From the NCBI RefSeq assembly GCF_018919395.1, contig NZ_JAHLME010000003.1, positions 186,001-250,000 of the forward strand: a stretch of DNA of 64,000 nucleotides, given 5' to 3'. A program made the position numbers and the translations under genes. Positions 34,583 through 43,174 of the stretch are shown one piece after another. Under the pieces are notes generated by a model. That model did no database searches and had not been told where the DNA came from. It was given only the letters and a program-made list of their open reading frames with translations. This DNA is from Geomonas azotofigens. GTDB lineage: Bacteria > Desulfobacterota > Desulfuromonadia > Geobacterales > Geobacteraceae. The number at the start of each line of letters is the position of its first letter. Positions within the stretch are counted from its first letter, which is position 1.

Positions 34583-34622
34583 CCGGCGCCCCCGCTCGAA
34601 GCGGTGGGCGCCGGTTTCATCT
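34583..34622 (+). terminator. GC-rich hairpin between the mtnP and PfkB kinase genes
   Basis: CCGGCGCCC pairs with GGGCGCCGG around an inner CCGCTCGAAGCGG hairpin, followed by TTTCAT. The short T tract makes termination partial at best. Confidence 0.55.
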
Positions 34623-34666
34623 GGAAGCTCTAACCAACCCTGATCCCGCAGCACACCGGAGGCTTC

Positions 34667-35584
34667 ATGAGCATACTTGTCGTTGGATCCGTCGCGCTTG
34701 ATTCTGTGCAGACCCCCTTCGGGGAGAGGGACCGTGTCCTTGGCGGCTCGGCCACCTACTTCTCCACCTCGGCCAGCTTCTTCACCGACGTCAACCTGGT
34801 CGCGGTGGTCGGGGAGGACTTCCCCGAGGAGCACACCCGCTTCCTCACCTCGAGAAACATCGACCTCACCGGGCTGTCCCGGGTTCCCGGCCAGACCTTC
34901 CACTGGAAGGGGCGCTACGGCTACGACCTGAACGAGGCGCAGACCCTGGAGACCCACCTCAACGTCTTCGAGAGCTTCAAGCCCGTGATCCCCGAGTCGT
35001 GGGCCGACGCGCAGTACCTGATCCTGGCCAACATCGATCCCGAGCTGCAGATGGAGGTGCTGAACCAGGTGAAGCAGCCGCGCGTGGTCGCCTGCGACAC
35101 CATGAACTTCTGGATCTCCTCCAAGCTGGAGGCGCTCAAGAAGGTGATCAGCCGGGTCGACTTCCTGATCATCAACGAGGGCGAGGCGCGCCAGCTCTCC
35201 GGCGAGGTGAACCTGGTCAAGGCGGCCCGCGCCATCATCGCCCTCGGGGTGAAGAACCTGATCGTGAAGCGCGGCGAATACGGCGTGCTCATGTTCAACG
35301 GCCACTCCGTGTTCGCGGCTCCCGCCTATCCGCTGGAGGAGGTCTTCGATCCGACCGGCGCCGGGGACACCTTCGCCGGCGGTTTCATGGGGTATCTCGC
35401 CAACACCGGCAACCTCTCCGAGGAGGGGGTGCGCCAGGCGATCATCTTCGGTTCGGTCATGGCTTCCTTCAACGTCGAGGCCTTCAGCCTGGACCGCCTG
35501 AAGACCCTGACCTACCCCGAGATCGAGGCCCGCTACCGCAGCTTCAAGAACATGACCCATTTCCAGGGGGTGGGGGAGCTGTAA
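34667..35584 (+). CDS. PfkB family carbohydrate/nucleoside kinase
   Basis: The 305-residue ribokinase-fold kinase has an N-terminal GSVALDSVQTPFG segment with GGSATYFSTSAS (substrate lid), and the C-terminal PfkB signature DPTGAGDTFAGGFMGYL containing the catalytic Asp. An earlier Asn/Glu metal motif, IINEGEARQL, is present. It phosphorylates a sugar or nucleoside with ATP. The neighbouring MTA phosphorylase suggests purine or ribose salvage, but the substrate cannot be fixed by sequence. GGAGGCTTC lies before the ATG. Confidence 0.9.
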   Translation: MSILVVGSVALDSVQTPFGERDRVLGGSATYFSTSASFFTDVNLVAVVGEDFPEEHTRFLTSRNIDLTGLSRVPGQTFHWKGRYGYDLNEAQTLETHLNVFESFKPVIPESWADAQYLILANIDPELQMEVLNQVKQPRVVACDTMNFWISSKLEALKKVISRVDFLIINEGEARQLSGEVNLVKAARAIIALGVKNLIVKRGEYGVLMFNGHSVFAAPAYPLEEVFDPTGAGDTFAGGFMGYLANTGNLSEEGVRQAIIFGSVMASFNVEAFSLDRLKTLTYPEIEARYRSFKNMTHFQGVGEL

Positions 35585-35621
35585 CACCGCGCCGGCATTG
35601 CGTCCGGTAAGAGGCTCCTCA

Positions 35622-35650
35622 TTGACAATGATCATCATATCTGTTAATTT
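35622..35650 (+). promoter_or_regulatory. Near-consensus sigma-70 promoter for the TPR lipoprotein operon
   Basis: TTGACA (35622-35627), 17-base spacer, TAATTT (35645-35650). It lies about 35 bases before ATG 35687 and drives the TPR lipoprotein and RodZ-like genes. Confidence 0.75.
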
Positions 35651-35686
35651 TTGCTGGTGCATTTCCCCCAGTATCCCGTGAGGTTT

Positions 35687-36439
35687 ATGATCCGTCCCAG
35701 AACCTTCATGTTGGTTGCCCTCCTCCTGCTTGCCTCGGGATGTGCCTTGAGCCAGGCTGAGAAGAACAAGTCCATCTACCACTACCAGATGGGGCAGTCC
35801 TTCTTTGCCGAAAACAACTTCACCGGCGCCCTCCAGGAGCTGACCGAGGCCGAGAAGCTCACCCCAAAAGACCCCGAACTGCTCAACCTGCTGGGGCTCA
35901 CCTACTTCCGCAAGGGTCGCTACGAGCTCGCGGAGGCCAAGTACCTGAAGGCGCTTGATCAAAGGGAGAACTACTCCGAGGCACGCAACAACCTCGGGGT
36001 GAACTACCTGGAGATGAAGCGCTGGGACGACGCCATCGCCCAGTTCAAGGTGGTGCAGGAGGACCTCTTCTATGCCGGGCAGGACAACGCGGCGGGGAAC
36101 CTCGGGCTCGCCTACCTGGGCAAGGGGGACTACCAGCAGGCGCTCGCGGTGCTGCGCGGCCTGGTCGCCAAAAACGGCAACGATCCGCGCACCAGGTTGA
36201 ACCTCGGCCGGGTCTACTTCGCCATGGACAAGACCGAGCTCGCCGTCGACGAGTACCAAAAGGCCCTGCGCCTGAACCGTTCCTACGCGAGCGCCTACTA
36301 CCACATGGGGCTTGCGCAGATGAAGTTGAAGGACGCCGAAGCGGCCAAGAGCGCCTTCCAGGAAGTGGTGCGGATCTCCCCCGATTCCGAAATGGGGCAG
36401 CTCTCCAGGGAGTACCTGGACCTGCTCAAGGTGAGGTAA
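35687..36439 (+). CDS. TPR-repeat lipoprotein (PilF/PilW-like)
   Basis: The 250-residue protein has a lipoprotein signal (hydrophobic run ending LLLASGC at about residue 19) followed by five to six tetratricopeptide repeats, e.g. LLGLTYFRKGRYELAEAKYL, ARNNLGVNYLEMKRWDDAI and AYYHMGLAQMKLKDAEAAKS. TPR lipoproteins of this form act as outer-membrane pilotins for type IV pilus secretins (PilF/PilW) or in other assembly tasks. The start was set at ATG 35687, which gives a proper signal; a GTG at 35651 would add 12 non-signal residues. The RodZ-like gene begins one base after its stop, so they form one operon. Confidence 0.86.
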   Translation: MIRPRTFMLVALLLLASGCALSQAEKNKSIYHYQMGQSFFAENNFTGALQELTEAEKLTPKDPELLNLLGLTYFRKGRYELAEAKYLKALDQRENYSEARNNLGVNYLEMKRWDDAIAQFKVVQEDLFYAGQDNAAGNLGLAYLGKGDYQQALAVLRGLVAKNGNDPRTRLNLGRVYFAMDKTELAVDEYQKALRLNRSYASAYYHMGLAQMKLKDAEAAKSAFQEVVRISPDSEMGQLSREYLDLLKVR

Positions 36440-36440
36440 C

Positions 36441-37313
36441 GTGGCTGAGCCAGAGGTTGAAAGCGGCGAGGAAGTACCGGTTGGGGAGTACCTGCGCCGT
36501 GTCCGTGAGGCGAAGGGGCTCCAGCTGGAAGAGGCGTCGCGCGTCACCAAGATCGGCAAGAACTACCTTGCCGCCATCGAGCAGGGGGAGTTCCAAAAGC
36601 TCCCCAACGCCGCCTACATCAAGGGCTTTCTGAGGCTCTACGCCGGCTTCCTCTCCCTTTCCGGGGACGAGGTGGTGGCGCGCTACGAGAGAGGACTCAC
36701 CCCGCCTTCCGGAGCCCAGCCCGAAGCGAGCGCCCCGCGTGCGGCGCACGCTCCGCAGGCGCAGGGGATGGCGCCGCAGACCGGGATCGATACCCTGGAG
36801 CGGGCCAAGATCCGCGCCCCCGGCCGCTGGATCGTCCCGGCGCTGCTTCTGGGCGCCGTAGTGGTGGCGGCACTCTTTTTCACCGAGGGAGAGCCGCCCC
36901 GGGTGCAGCCCCCCCCGAGCGCTCCGGCCCCCGCCGCCCCGCCGGCGCCGGCACCGGCGGCACAGCCCGTGCAAAAGCCGATGAGCAGCGCGCGCAACGA
37001 GGCCGCCGCCCCGCTGCCGGCCGGGACCGCGAACGCCCCGTCGACACCCGCCGGCAAACAAGCCGGCGTCGTGCTGAAACTGCGCTTCAACCGCGACAGC
37101 TGGCTCAGTATCACCATCGACGACAGCATCACCCAGCGCTACGACCTCAAGGCGGGCGACCTCATCGAGTGGAAGGGGCAGCGCTCCTTCGCCCTGGACC
37201 TGGGCGACGGCGGTGCCGTCGAGGCCGAGTTCAACGGGCGTCCGCTCAAGCCCTTGGGCGAGGCGGGCAAGCCGGCCCACGTGGAACTAAAGGGTGACCA
37301 GGCGGCGCCGTGA
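36441..37313 (+). CDS. RodZ-like protein (HTH_25, TM, DUF4115)
   Basis: The 290-residue protein has an N-terminal helix-turn-helix domain (GEYLRRVREAKGLQLEEASR, then YLAAIEQGEF and YIKGFLRLYA). A basic linker and one transmembrane helix (about residues 130-150, WIVPALLLGAVVVAALF) come next, then a Pro/Ala-rich periplasmic linker. The C-terminal DUF4115 beta domain reads LKLRFNRDSWLSITIDD ... DLIEWKGQRSFALDLGDG. This is the RodZ architecture: a bitopic protein linking MreB to the cell wall machinery. The start is GTG 36441. A role in cell shape or pilus-associated envelope biogenesis is inferred from family and neighbour. Confidence 0.88.
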   Translation: MAEPEVESGEEVPVGEYLRRVREAKGLQLEEASRVTKIGKNYLAAIEQGEFQKLPNAAYIKGFLRLYAGFLSLSGDEVVARYERGLTPPSGAQPEASAPRAAHAPQAQGMAPQTGIDTLERAKIRAPGRWIVPALLLGAVVVAALFFTEGEPPRVQPPPSAPAPAAPPAPAPAAQPVQKPMSSARNEAAAPLPAGTANAPSTPAGKQAGVVLKLRFNRDSWLSITIDDSITQRYDLKAGDLIEWKGQRSFALDLGDGGAVEAEFNGRPLKPLGEAGKPAHVELKGDQAAP

Positions 37314-37495
37314 CGGCTGCGACCGTCGTGAACGGGGCGACTTCTTCCCCGAGGGCATGACCCTTTAATGGGAACCGTGAGAACGCCGACGCCGCCAGGT
37401 CCGGACGTGGTCCAATCCTCTCAATCGCAGCAAGCGTTGCCGTACGCGGAGTTAGACCTTCGCGAGATAATCGCGCGCCTGGCGCGCAACCGCGC

Positions 37496-37523
37496 TTGAC
37501 ACATCTACTCGCAGTGTTAGAAT
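37496..37523 (+). promoter_or_regulatory. Sigma-70-like promoter for the response-regulator gene
   Basis: TTGACA (37496-37501), 16-base spacer, TAGAAT (37518-37523), followed by a 37-base leader to TTG 37561. The remaining intergenic bases (37314-37495) show nothing recognisable. Confidence 0.72.
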
Positions 37524-37560
37524 CATTCCTGCAGTTTTTAATAAGAATCTGGAGCCGATC

Positions 37561-37941
37561 TTGCCAAAGCAGCCGAAGCGAATACTGGTAGTAGACGACG
37601 AGGAGAATGCGCGCATCGGCCTCTCCCGGTTGCTGGCCAAGGAAGGTTTCCTGGTAGACAGTGTGGCAAACGGATTCGAGGCGCTCAACTACCTGCGCGA
37701 GCAGGAGGTGAACCTGATCGTCACCGACATCAACATGCCGGAGATGAACGGCATCACCTTCTTGAAAGAGCTGAACCGCAGCTACCCGTCGAGCAACGTG
37801 ATCATGATAACCGCCTACGGCGGCGTCGAGTCCTACATCGAGGCCATGAACCTGGGCGCCTTCGAGTACATCAACAAGCCGGTGAAAATCGACGAGTTGA
37901 AGTCGATCCTGAAAAAGATCTTCAAGGAAACGAGCCACTGA
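37561..37941 (+). CDS. Single-domain response regulator (CheY-like)
   Basis: This 126-residue receiver domain has no output domain. The acidic pocket VVDDEENAR, the phospho-Asp in LIVTDINMPEMNG near residue 57, Thr in MITAYGG and Lys in YINKPVKIDEL are all present, so it should be phosphorylated. It probably passes phosphoryl groups within a relay; the REC-kinase two genes downstream is a possible partner. The start is TTG 37561 after GGAG at six bases; no ATG in frame is suitable. A universal stress protein gene follows at 37998. Confidence 0.9.
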   Translation: MPKQPKRILVVDDEENARIGLSRLLAKEGFLVDSVANGFEALNYLREQEVNLIVTDINMPEMNGITFLKELNRSYPSSNVIMITAYGGVESYIEAMNLGAFEYINKPVKIDELKSILKKIFKETSH

Positions 37942-37997
37942 CCCAAGGCGCGGAGCCGGGCCCGACGCCACCAACTCGCAGCACAGCGGGGGAGCAG

Positions 37998-38441
37998 ATG
38001 CCAAACTTCGACAAGATTCTCTTCGCCACCGATTTCTCCGAGAACTCCGACCACGCCTTCGAGTACGCGCTCACCCTGGCCAAGCAGTTCAACAGCCGGT
38101 TGACCATTATCCACGTCATCAACGAGCCGGTGGACCTGCGCGGCTTCTACGTCCCGCACGTCTCCTTCGAGAACCTGGAGAAGGAGATCGAGGAGGGGGC
38201 GCAGAAGATGATGGCGACCTTCGTGACCAACAACGTGTCCGGTTTCAACAACTACGAGACGGCCATCGTGACCGGCGTGCCCTGGGAGGAGATCCTGAGG
38301 CGTGCGGAAGCGGACCGCTCTTCCTGCATCGTTTTGGGGACCCAGGGGAGAAGCGGCATCGATCACCTGCTGTTCGGCTCCACCGCCGAGCGCGTGGTGC
38401 GAAAGGCCCATTGTCCGGTAGTCACCGTCAGGCTCCCCTGA
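37998..38441 (+). CDS. Universal stress protein (UspA family)
   Basis: This 147-residue Usp domain has the start FDKILFATDFSENSDHAFEYAL and the ATP-binding pattern GTQGRSGIDHLLFGSTAERVV near residues 113-133 (G-x2-G-x9-G-S/T). It is probably a nucleotide-binding stress protein active in stationary phase or under redox stress. It lies between two signalling genes, which suggests shared regulation. GGGGGAGCAG precedes the ATG. A strong terminator follows. Confidence 0.93.
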   Translation: MPNFDKILFATDFSENSDHAFEYALTLAKQFNSRLTIIHVINEPVDLRGFYVPHVSFENLEKEIEEGAQKMMATFVTNNVSGFNNYETAIVTGVPWEEILRRAEADRSSCIVLGTQGRSGIDHLLFGSTAERVVRKAHCPVVTVRLP

Positions 38442-38460
38442 CGGCAGCGGCATACATCCA

Positions 38461-38491
38461 TGCGGGGCAGCGTTCGCTGCCCCTTTTTTTT
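38461..38491 (+). terminator. Rho-independent terminator after the universal stress protein gene
   Basis: GGGGCAGCG and CGCTGCCCC pair around a short TT loop, followed by eight T residues. Confidence 0.93.
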
Positions 38492-38529
38492 GACGACTGC
38501 GATCTTAATTGGAAGGAGCAGCCCCCGAC

Positions 38530-39720
38530 ATGACCACCACGGATAAAGAGCCGCGCGGTCGCGTGTTGATCGTCGATGACGAGAAGGTCATCCTCGATCT
38601 CACCGGCATCATCCTGAAAAACCGCGGCTACCAAGTCTTCACCGCCCTGAGCGCGCAGGAGGGGTTGGCGACCATCGAGGTCGAGCGCCCCGAGCTGGTC
38701 CTTTTGGACTACATGATGCCCAACATGGACGGCCTCACCGCGCTCAAGGAGATCAAGAGGCTCTACCCCGACACCTACGTGATCATGTTCACCGGCAAGG
38801 GGAGCGAGGAGATCGCCGTCGAGCTGATGAAGGCCGGCGCCTCCGACTACATCCTCAAGCCGTTCAACAACCAGGACCTCGTGGAAAGGATCGAGAGCGT
38901 CCTGAAGCTGCGCGGCATCGAGCTGCAGAACAAGGCCCTTTTGAGCGAGCGCGAGAGGCTTCTGGCCGAGATCGCGGACTGGAACCGCGAGCTGGAGGCC
39001 CGGGTGCAGGAGAAGAGCGAGGCACTGTCCCGCGCCCAGGCCGAGGTGGTGCAGTCGGAGAAGCTCGCCTCGCTTGGCTACCTTTCCGCCGGCATGGCGC
39101 ACGAGATCCGCAACCCGCTCAACTCGATCGCGCTCTTCGTGCAGCTCATCAAGGGGGGGCTGGACGAGCCGGAGCGCCAGGAGTACGTGGAGAAGATCCT
39201 GAAGGAGGTGGACCGGATCGACAACATCCTCGGCAAACTCCTGGACGCCTCCAAACGCCCAAGGTTCGAGATCAGCGAGGTGCGCATGGACCGCATCCTG
39301 GAGCACACCCTGGAGGCCTTCACGCCGCAGCTGCGCCAGAAACGGATCAAGGTGGTGCGCGACTACAGGAACATCCCTCCCGCGATCAAGGCCGACCCGA
39401 TGGAGATAGAGCAGATCTTCACCAACCTGTTCCTAAACTCCATCCACGTCATGCCCGAGGAGGGGACCCTGACCGTCGAGCTGGACCAGGACCAGGATTA
39501 CATCAACCTGAGGGTCTCCGACACCGGCCCTGGCATCCCGCCGGAGAACCTCCCCAACATCTTCGATCCCTTCTTCACCACCAACAGCCGCGGCACCGGC
39601 CTCGGCCTCTCGGTGGTGCTGCGCATCGTCAAGACGTATCGCGGCAAGATCGAGGTGGAGAAAAGCGACCCAAGCGGCACCACCTTCGCGGTGCGCCTGC
39701 CGCTCAACGCGCCGAGGTAA
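38530..39720 (+). CDS. Response-regulator/histidine-kinase hybrid (REC-HisKA-HATPase)
   Basis: The 396-residue soluble protein has a receiver domain (VDDEKVI, phospho-Asp in LVLLDYMMPNMDG near 58, Lys in YILKPFNNQDL) and a coiled coil (about 135-180). HisKA has the phospho-His in AGMAHEIRNPLNSIALF, and the HATPase has DTGPGIPPENLPNIFDPF and GTGLGLSVVLRIV. It would receive a signal by phosphorelay and pass it on to single-domain regulators such as those at 37561 and 39793. The layout is the same as the 15062 kinase, but the HisKA type differs (HEIRNPL versus HDLRAPL). ATG 38530 is 11 bases after AAGGAG; the TTG at 38509 is less likely. Confidence 0.9.
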   Translation: MTTTDKEPRGRVLIVDDEKVILDLTGIILKNRGYQVFTALSAQEGLATIEVERPELVLLDYMMPNMDGLTALKEIKRLYPDTYVIMFTGKGSEEIAVELMKAGASDYILKPFNNQDLVERIESVLKLRGIELQNKALLSERERLLAEIADWNRELEARVQEKSEALSRAQAEVVQSEKLASLGYLSAGMAHEIRNPLNSIALFVQLIKGGLDEPERQEYVEKILKEVDRIDNILGKLLDASKRPRFEISEVRMDRILEHTLEAFTPQLRQKRIKVVRDYRNIPPAIKADPMEIEQIFTNLFLNSIHVMPEEGTLTVELDQDQDYINLRVSDTGPGIPPENLPNIFDPFFTTNSRGTGLGLSVVLRIVKTYRGKIEVEKSDPSGTTFAVRLPLNAPR

Positions 39721-39792
39721 GGGGCGGTTTTCACTTTTCATTTCGGCCGCATTTTTGTATGATGTCGCATTCCATCATGCCTTGAGGTCGAG

Positions 39793-40200
39793 ATGACAGC
39801 AGAGAACAGGGGCAAGATCCTCCTGGTAGACGACGACAAGTTCTTCCTGAAGGTGATGTCCGACGCCTTCACGGGCGCGGGCTTCTCCGTAGTGACCGCG
39901 GCGGACGGCGTCCTCGGGGTCGAGGCGTACGCCGCCGAGACCTTCGATGCGGTGATTCTCGACCTGGTCATGCCCCGGATGGGAGGGGTGAGCGCATCAC
40001 TGGAGATCGGGCGCCTGGCCAAGGAGCCGGACCCGATCATCATCCTGCTGACCTCCATGTTCCAGGGCGCCCCGCACGAGCACCCCATTCCCGAGATGGG
40101 CGCCAAGGTGCACATTCCTAAATCCACCCCACCGCTGGACATCGTCATCATTGTCGAACAGCTCCTGGAAAGAAAACGGCGCGGCACCGGCGCCGCCTGA
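39793..40200 (+). CDS. Single-domain response regulator
   Basis: This 135-residue receiver domain has the acidic pocket LLVDDDKFF, phospho-Asp in AVILDLVMPRMGG, Thr/Ser in LLTSMF and Lys in HIPKSTPPLDI. The start ATG 39793 has GAGGTCGAG in front. It probably works with the adjacent REC-kinase (38530). The C-terminal tail is slightly extended and basic (LLERKRRGTGAA). No output domain is present. Confidence 0.9.
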   Translation: MTAENRGKILLVDDDKFFLKVMSDAFTGAGFSVVTAADGVLGVEAYAAETFDAVILDLVMPRMGGVSASLEIGRLAKEPDPIIILLTSMFQGAPHEHPIPEMGAKVHIPKSTPPLDIVIIVEQLLERKRRGTGAA

Positions 40201-40210
40201 CGGACACCCC

Positions 40211-41791
40211 ATGCCATTTCTGCTACGTAACCTCACCCTGAGCCCGGGGGTGGAGGAGAGTGCGCTACGCCCGCTGGCCGCTGCCAAGCTGGGCGTGCGC
40301 GAATCTGAGATCTCGGCGCTCACCCTGGTCCGAAAGGGGGTGGACGCCAGGAAAAAGGGCGCCATCAAGCTGGTGTACACGGTACAGGTGACGCTCCGGG
40401 ACGAGTCGCGGGTCCGCCCATACGGCGACGTCGCGCGGGTCGAGGCCGGCGCGCCTGCGCGTTTCCCGAAGCTCGCCTCCCCGGAGCGCACCGTCATCGT
40501 CGGCATGGGGCCGGCCGGGCTCTTCGCGGCGCTGCGGCTCGCGCAGTACGGCCTCACGGCGCGCATCCTGGAGCGTGGCCGCGACGTGGACCGGCGCGCC
40601 TCGGACGTGTCGCGCTTTTGGCGCCTGGGCGAGCTTTGCGAGCAGAGCAACGTGCAGTTCGGCGAGGGGGGTGCCGGGACCTTCTCCGACGGCAAGCTCA
40701 CCACCAGGGTCAAGGATCCCAATTGCGGCTGGGTGCTGGAGCGCCTGGTCGAGTTCGGCGCGCCCCCCGAGATCCTCTATGCGGCCAAGCCCCACATCGG
40801 CACCGACCGGCTGCGCGCGGTGGTGCGCGGCATGCGGGAGCGCCTGATCGAGAGCGGCTTCCGGGTCGGCTTCGAAAGCCGGCTGACCGGGATCGGGATC
40901 GGCCAGGGTGGGGTGAACGCCGTGATGGTGAACGACGCCGACGAGGAGCCCTGCGACTCCCTGGTGCTGGCGCCCGGGCACAGCGCGCGCGACACCTATT
41001 CGCTTTTGCACCGGCTGGGAGTGGCCCTGGAGCCAAAGCCGTTCGCGGTGGGACTCCGGGTGGAGCACCCGCAGGCCCTGATCAACGAGATCCAGTACGG
41101 CCGCAACGCGCATCCCTCGCTGCCGCCGGCCGAGTACGCGCAGACCTACAACAACGAGACGACCGGGCGTTCCGCCTACTCCTTCTGCATGTGCCCCGGC
41201 GGGGTGGTCGTGGCGGCCGCCTCTGAGGCGGGCGGGGTGGTGGTGAACGGCATGAGCGGCTACCGCCGTAACGGCCCCTACGCCAACAGCGCCCTGGTGG
41301 CCACGGTTGGTCCGGCCGACTTCGCGGGTGACTCGCCGCTGGCGGGTGTCGAATTCCAGCGCGAGCTGGAGCGCCGGGCCTTCGCCGCGGGGGGGGGAAG
41401 CTACCGGGCGCCGGCCCAGAGCCTGCTCGACTTCATCGGGCGAGGGGGAGGGCGCATCCTCTCCAGCTACCGCCCCGGGGTGACCGAGTACGACCTCGCC
41501 TCGCTGCTGCCGGCGCCGGTAGCCGCGACCCTTAAGGAGGGGATCGAGCACTTCGACCGCAGGATGCGCGGCTTCGTCAGCGCCGAGGCGACCCTGACCG
41601 GGGTCGAGACCCGGACCTCCGCTCCCTTGCGCATCGTCAGGGGGGCGGACCTGCAGTCCCTGAGCCATCGGGGGCTCTACCCGACCGGGGAGGGCGCGGG
41701 GTATGCCGGGGGGATCATGAGCGCCGCCCTCGACGGCATCCGCGTCGCCGACGCCATCGCGGCCAGGATCGCCGCGGGGTCGCGGCCTTGA
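40211..41791 (+). CDS. FAD-dependent NAD(P)-binding oxidoreductase (COG2509-type)
   Basis: The 526-residue protein has an N-terminal small alpha/beta domain (residues 1-90), then a dinucleotide-binding motif VIVGMGPAGLFAALRLAQYG near residue 97. The family signature SNVQFGEGGAGTFSDGKL and a second conserved block FCMCPGGVVVAAASEAGGV follow, with a C-terminal GEGAGYAGGIMSAALDG FAD motif. This widespread family of flavoprotein 'dehydrogenases' has no settled substrate. It starts ten bases after the upstream regulator's stop with only a weak ribosome-binding site, so translation may be coupled. The frame is long and well conserved in composition. Confidence 0.85.
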   Translation: MPFLLRNLTLSPGVEESALRPLAAAKLGVRESEISALTLVRKGVDARKKGAIKLVYTVQVTLRDESRVRPYGDVARVEAGAPARFPKLASPERTVIVGMGPAGLFAALRLAQYGLTARILERGRDVDRRASDVSRFWRLGELCEQSNVQFGEGGAGTFSDGKLTTRVKDPNCGWVLERLVEFGAPPEILYAAKPHIGTDRLRAVVRGMRERLIESGFRVGFESRLTGIGIGQGGVNAVMVNDADEEPCDSLVLAPGHSARDTYSLLHRLGVALEPKPFAVGLRVEHPQALINEIQYGRNAHPSLPPAEYAQTYNNETTGRSAYSFCMCPGGVVVAAASEAGGVVVNGMSGYRRNGPYANSALVATVGPADFAGDSPLAGVEFQRELERRAFAAGGGSYRAPAQSLLDFIGRGGGRILSSYRPGVTEYDLASLLPAPVAATLKEGIEHFDRRMRGFVSAEATLTGVETRTSAPLRIVRGADLQSLSHRGLYPTGEGAGYAGGIMSAALDGIRVADAIAARIAAGSRP

Positions 41792-41935
41792 GAGCGTGTA
41801 GCGAAGAACGCGGGAGGCCCGCGAAGAGCGGACAGGGACTCCGGGGCTGACACCGAAAGTTTTAACGACATTTCGCAAGGAAAAAATACGGAGCCGACTG
41901 CCCCAGAACGGGGCTTTCATTACAAGGAGTGTATT

Positions 41936-43108
41936 TTGAAAAAAACCGTTGCCGAAATAAAGGACCGTGACGTCATCGAAGCGGTCTTCCTGGTCAAGGA
42001 GAAGATCGTCGCCATGGCCAAGAACGGCAAGCCGTACCTCACCCTGAAGCTGATGGACAAGACGGGGGAGGTGGACGCCAAGGTCTGGGACAACGCCGAC
42101 CAGGTCGGCGCCCTCTTCGACCGCAACGATTTTCTCGCGGTGAAGGGTAAGGCGAGCGTTTACCTCGGCAAGATGCAGCTGATCGTGTCCGAGCTGAAAC
42201 GGGTCCCCGAGGAGTCGGTCGCACTCGCCGACTTCCTTCCCGAGACCGATAGCGACATCAGCGCCATGGTCGGCGAGCTGCACGCCCTGGTGGCGAGCCT
42301 CACCGACCCCGACCTGGCGCGGCTTCTGCGCTGCTTCTTCGAGGACCCGGAGCTCATGGCCCAGTACCGCACGGCGCCGGCCGCCAAGGGGATGCACCAC
42401 GTCTACCTGGGAGGGCTCCTGGAGCACTCGCTCGCCGTGGCAAAGCTGGTCGACGCCATGGTGCCGCTCTACCAGGGGCTAAACCGCGACCTGCTGGTGA
42501 CCGGGGCGCTCCTGCACGACATCGGCAAGGTGCGCGAGATGACCTACCTGCGCTGCTTCGACTACTCCGACGAGGGAAAGCTCCTCGGCCATATCACCAT
42601 CGGCGTGGAGATGCTGCAGGAGCGGATCGCGCTGCTCCCGGGCTTCCCGGTCGAGCTCGCCATGCTCCTAAAGCACATGATCCTGTCGCACCACGGCCAG
42701 TACGAATACGGCTCCCCCAAGCGCCCCAAGACGCTGGAGGCGACCATCCTCAACTACCTGGACGACCTCGACTCCAAGATCAACGGCATCAGGACCCACA
42801 TCCGCAAGGAACCGGACAACCCGTCGCGCTGGACCTCGTACCACCGCCTCTATGACCGCTACTTCTTCAAGGAGAAGCCGCTCTCGGAGCAAGCGGGAGG
42901 GGAGCGTCCCACGGATTCGGCCCCCCTCGAGAGCTACGCGGAGTGCCTGGAGCCTTCGGAGTTGCTACCGGAAACGGTGCCCGCCCCGGCTCCGCCAGCC
43001 AACGAGCCCGCAAGGCCCGCGCCGGAAAGGCCGCGCCAGGACCAGCGCGGTGGTGACCAGGGGCGCAAGGCCTTCAGCAACAACCCCTTCGCCGTCCTGA
43101 AAAAGTGA
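41936..43108 (+). CDS. OB-fold/HD-domain phosphohydrolase, YhaM-like 3'-5' exoribonuclease
   Basis: The 390-residue protein has an N-terminal OB-fold (YLTLKLMDKTGEVDAKVWDN) and a C-terminal HD domain with HHVYLGGLLEHSLAVAKL and LLHDIGKVREM (the HD pair), then MILSHHGQYEYGSPK. This is the layout of YhaM-type 3'-5' exonucleases. The last 60 residues are a Pro/Glu-rich low-complexity tail not seen in short YhaM. The start is TTG 41936, seven bases after AAGGAG, with no ATG in frame nearby. A hairpin CCCCAGAACGGGG lies upstream (41901-41913). Confidence 0.88.
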   Translation: MKKTVAEIKDRDVIEAVFLVKEKIVAMAKNGKPYLTLKLMDKTGEVDAKVWDNADQVGALFDRNDFLAVKGKASVYLGKMQLIVSELKRVPEESVALADFLPETDSDISAMVGELHALVASLTDPDLARLLRCFFEDPELMAQYRTAPAAKGMHHVYLGGLLEHSLAVAKLVDAMVPLYQGLNRDLLVTGALLHDIGKVREMTYLRCFDYSDEGKLLGHITIGVEMLQERIALLPGFPVELAMLLKHMILSHHGQYEYGSPKRPKTLEATILNYLDDLDSKINGIRTHIRKEPDNPSRWTSYHRLYDRYFFKEKPLSEQAGGERPTDSAPLESYAECLEPSELLPETVPAPAPPANEPARPAPERPRQDQRGGDQGRKAFSNNPFAVLKK

Positions 43109-43174
43109 CGGCAGACCGCATCTACCGGAGAGCCCCCGCCGCGCACCAGGGGCTTCCAGCACGGAGGAATTGCC

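Noticed and set aside
34340-36559. A 739-residue open frame on the minus strand, and similar long antisense frames (e.g. 40265-42427, 20766-22430, 25878-27554, and 47920-50250 on plus).
   Set aside because: They overlie well-recognised genes on the other strand, have His/Gly/Asp/Val/Leu-skewed composition typical of the antisense of high-GC coding, and show no family motifs.
37441-37560. A possible small RNA or leader gene between the RodZ-like and regulator genes.
   Set aside because: Only a promoter and a 37-base leader are supported; no terminator or stable structure was seen.
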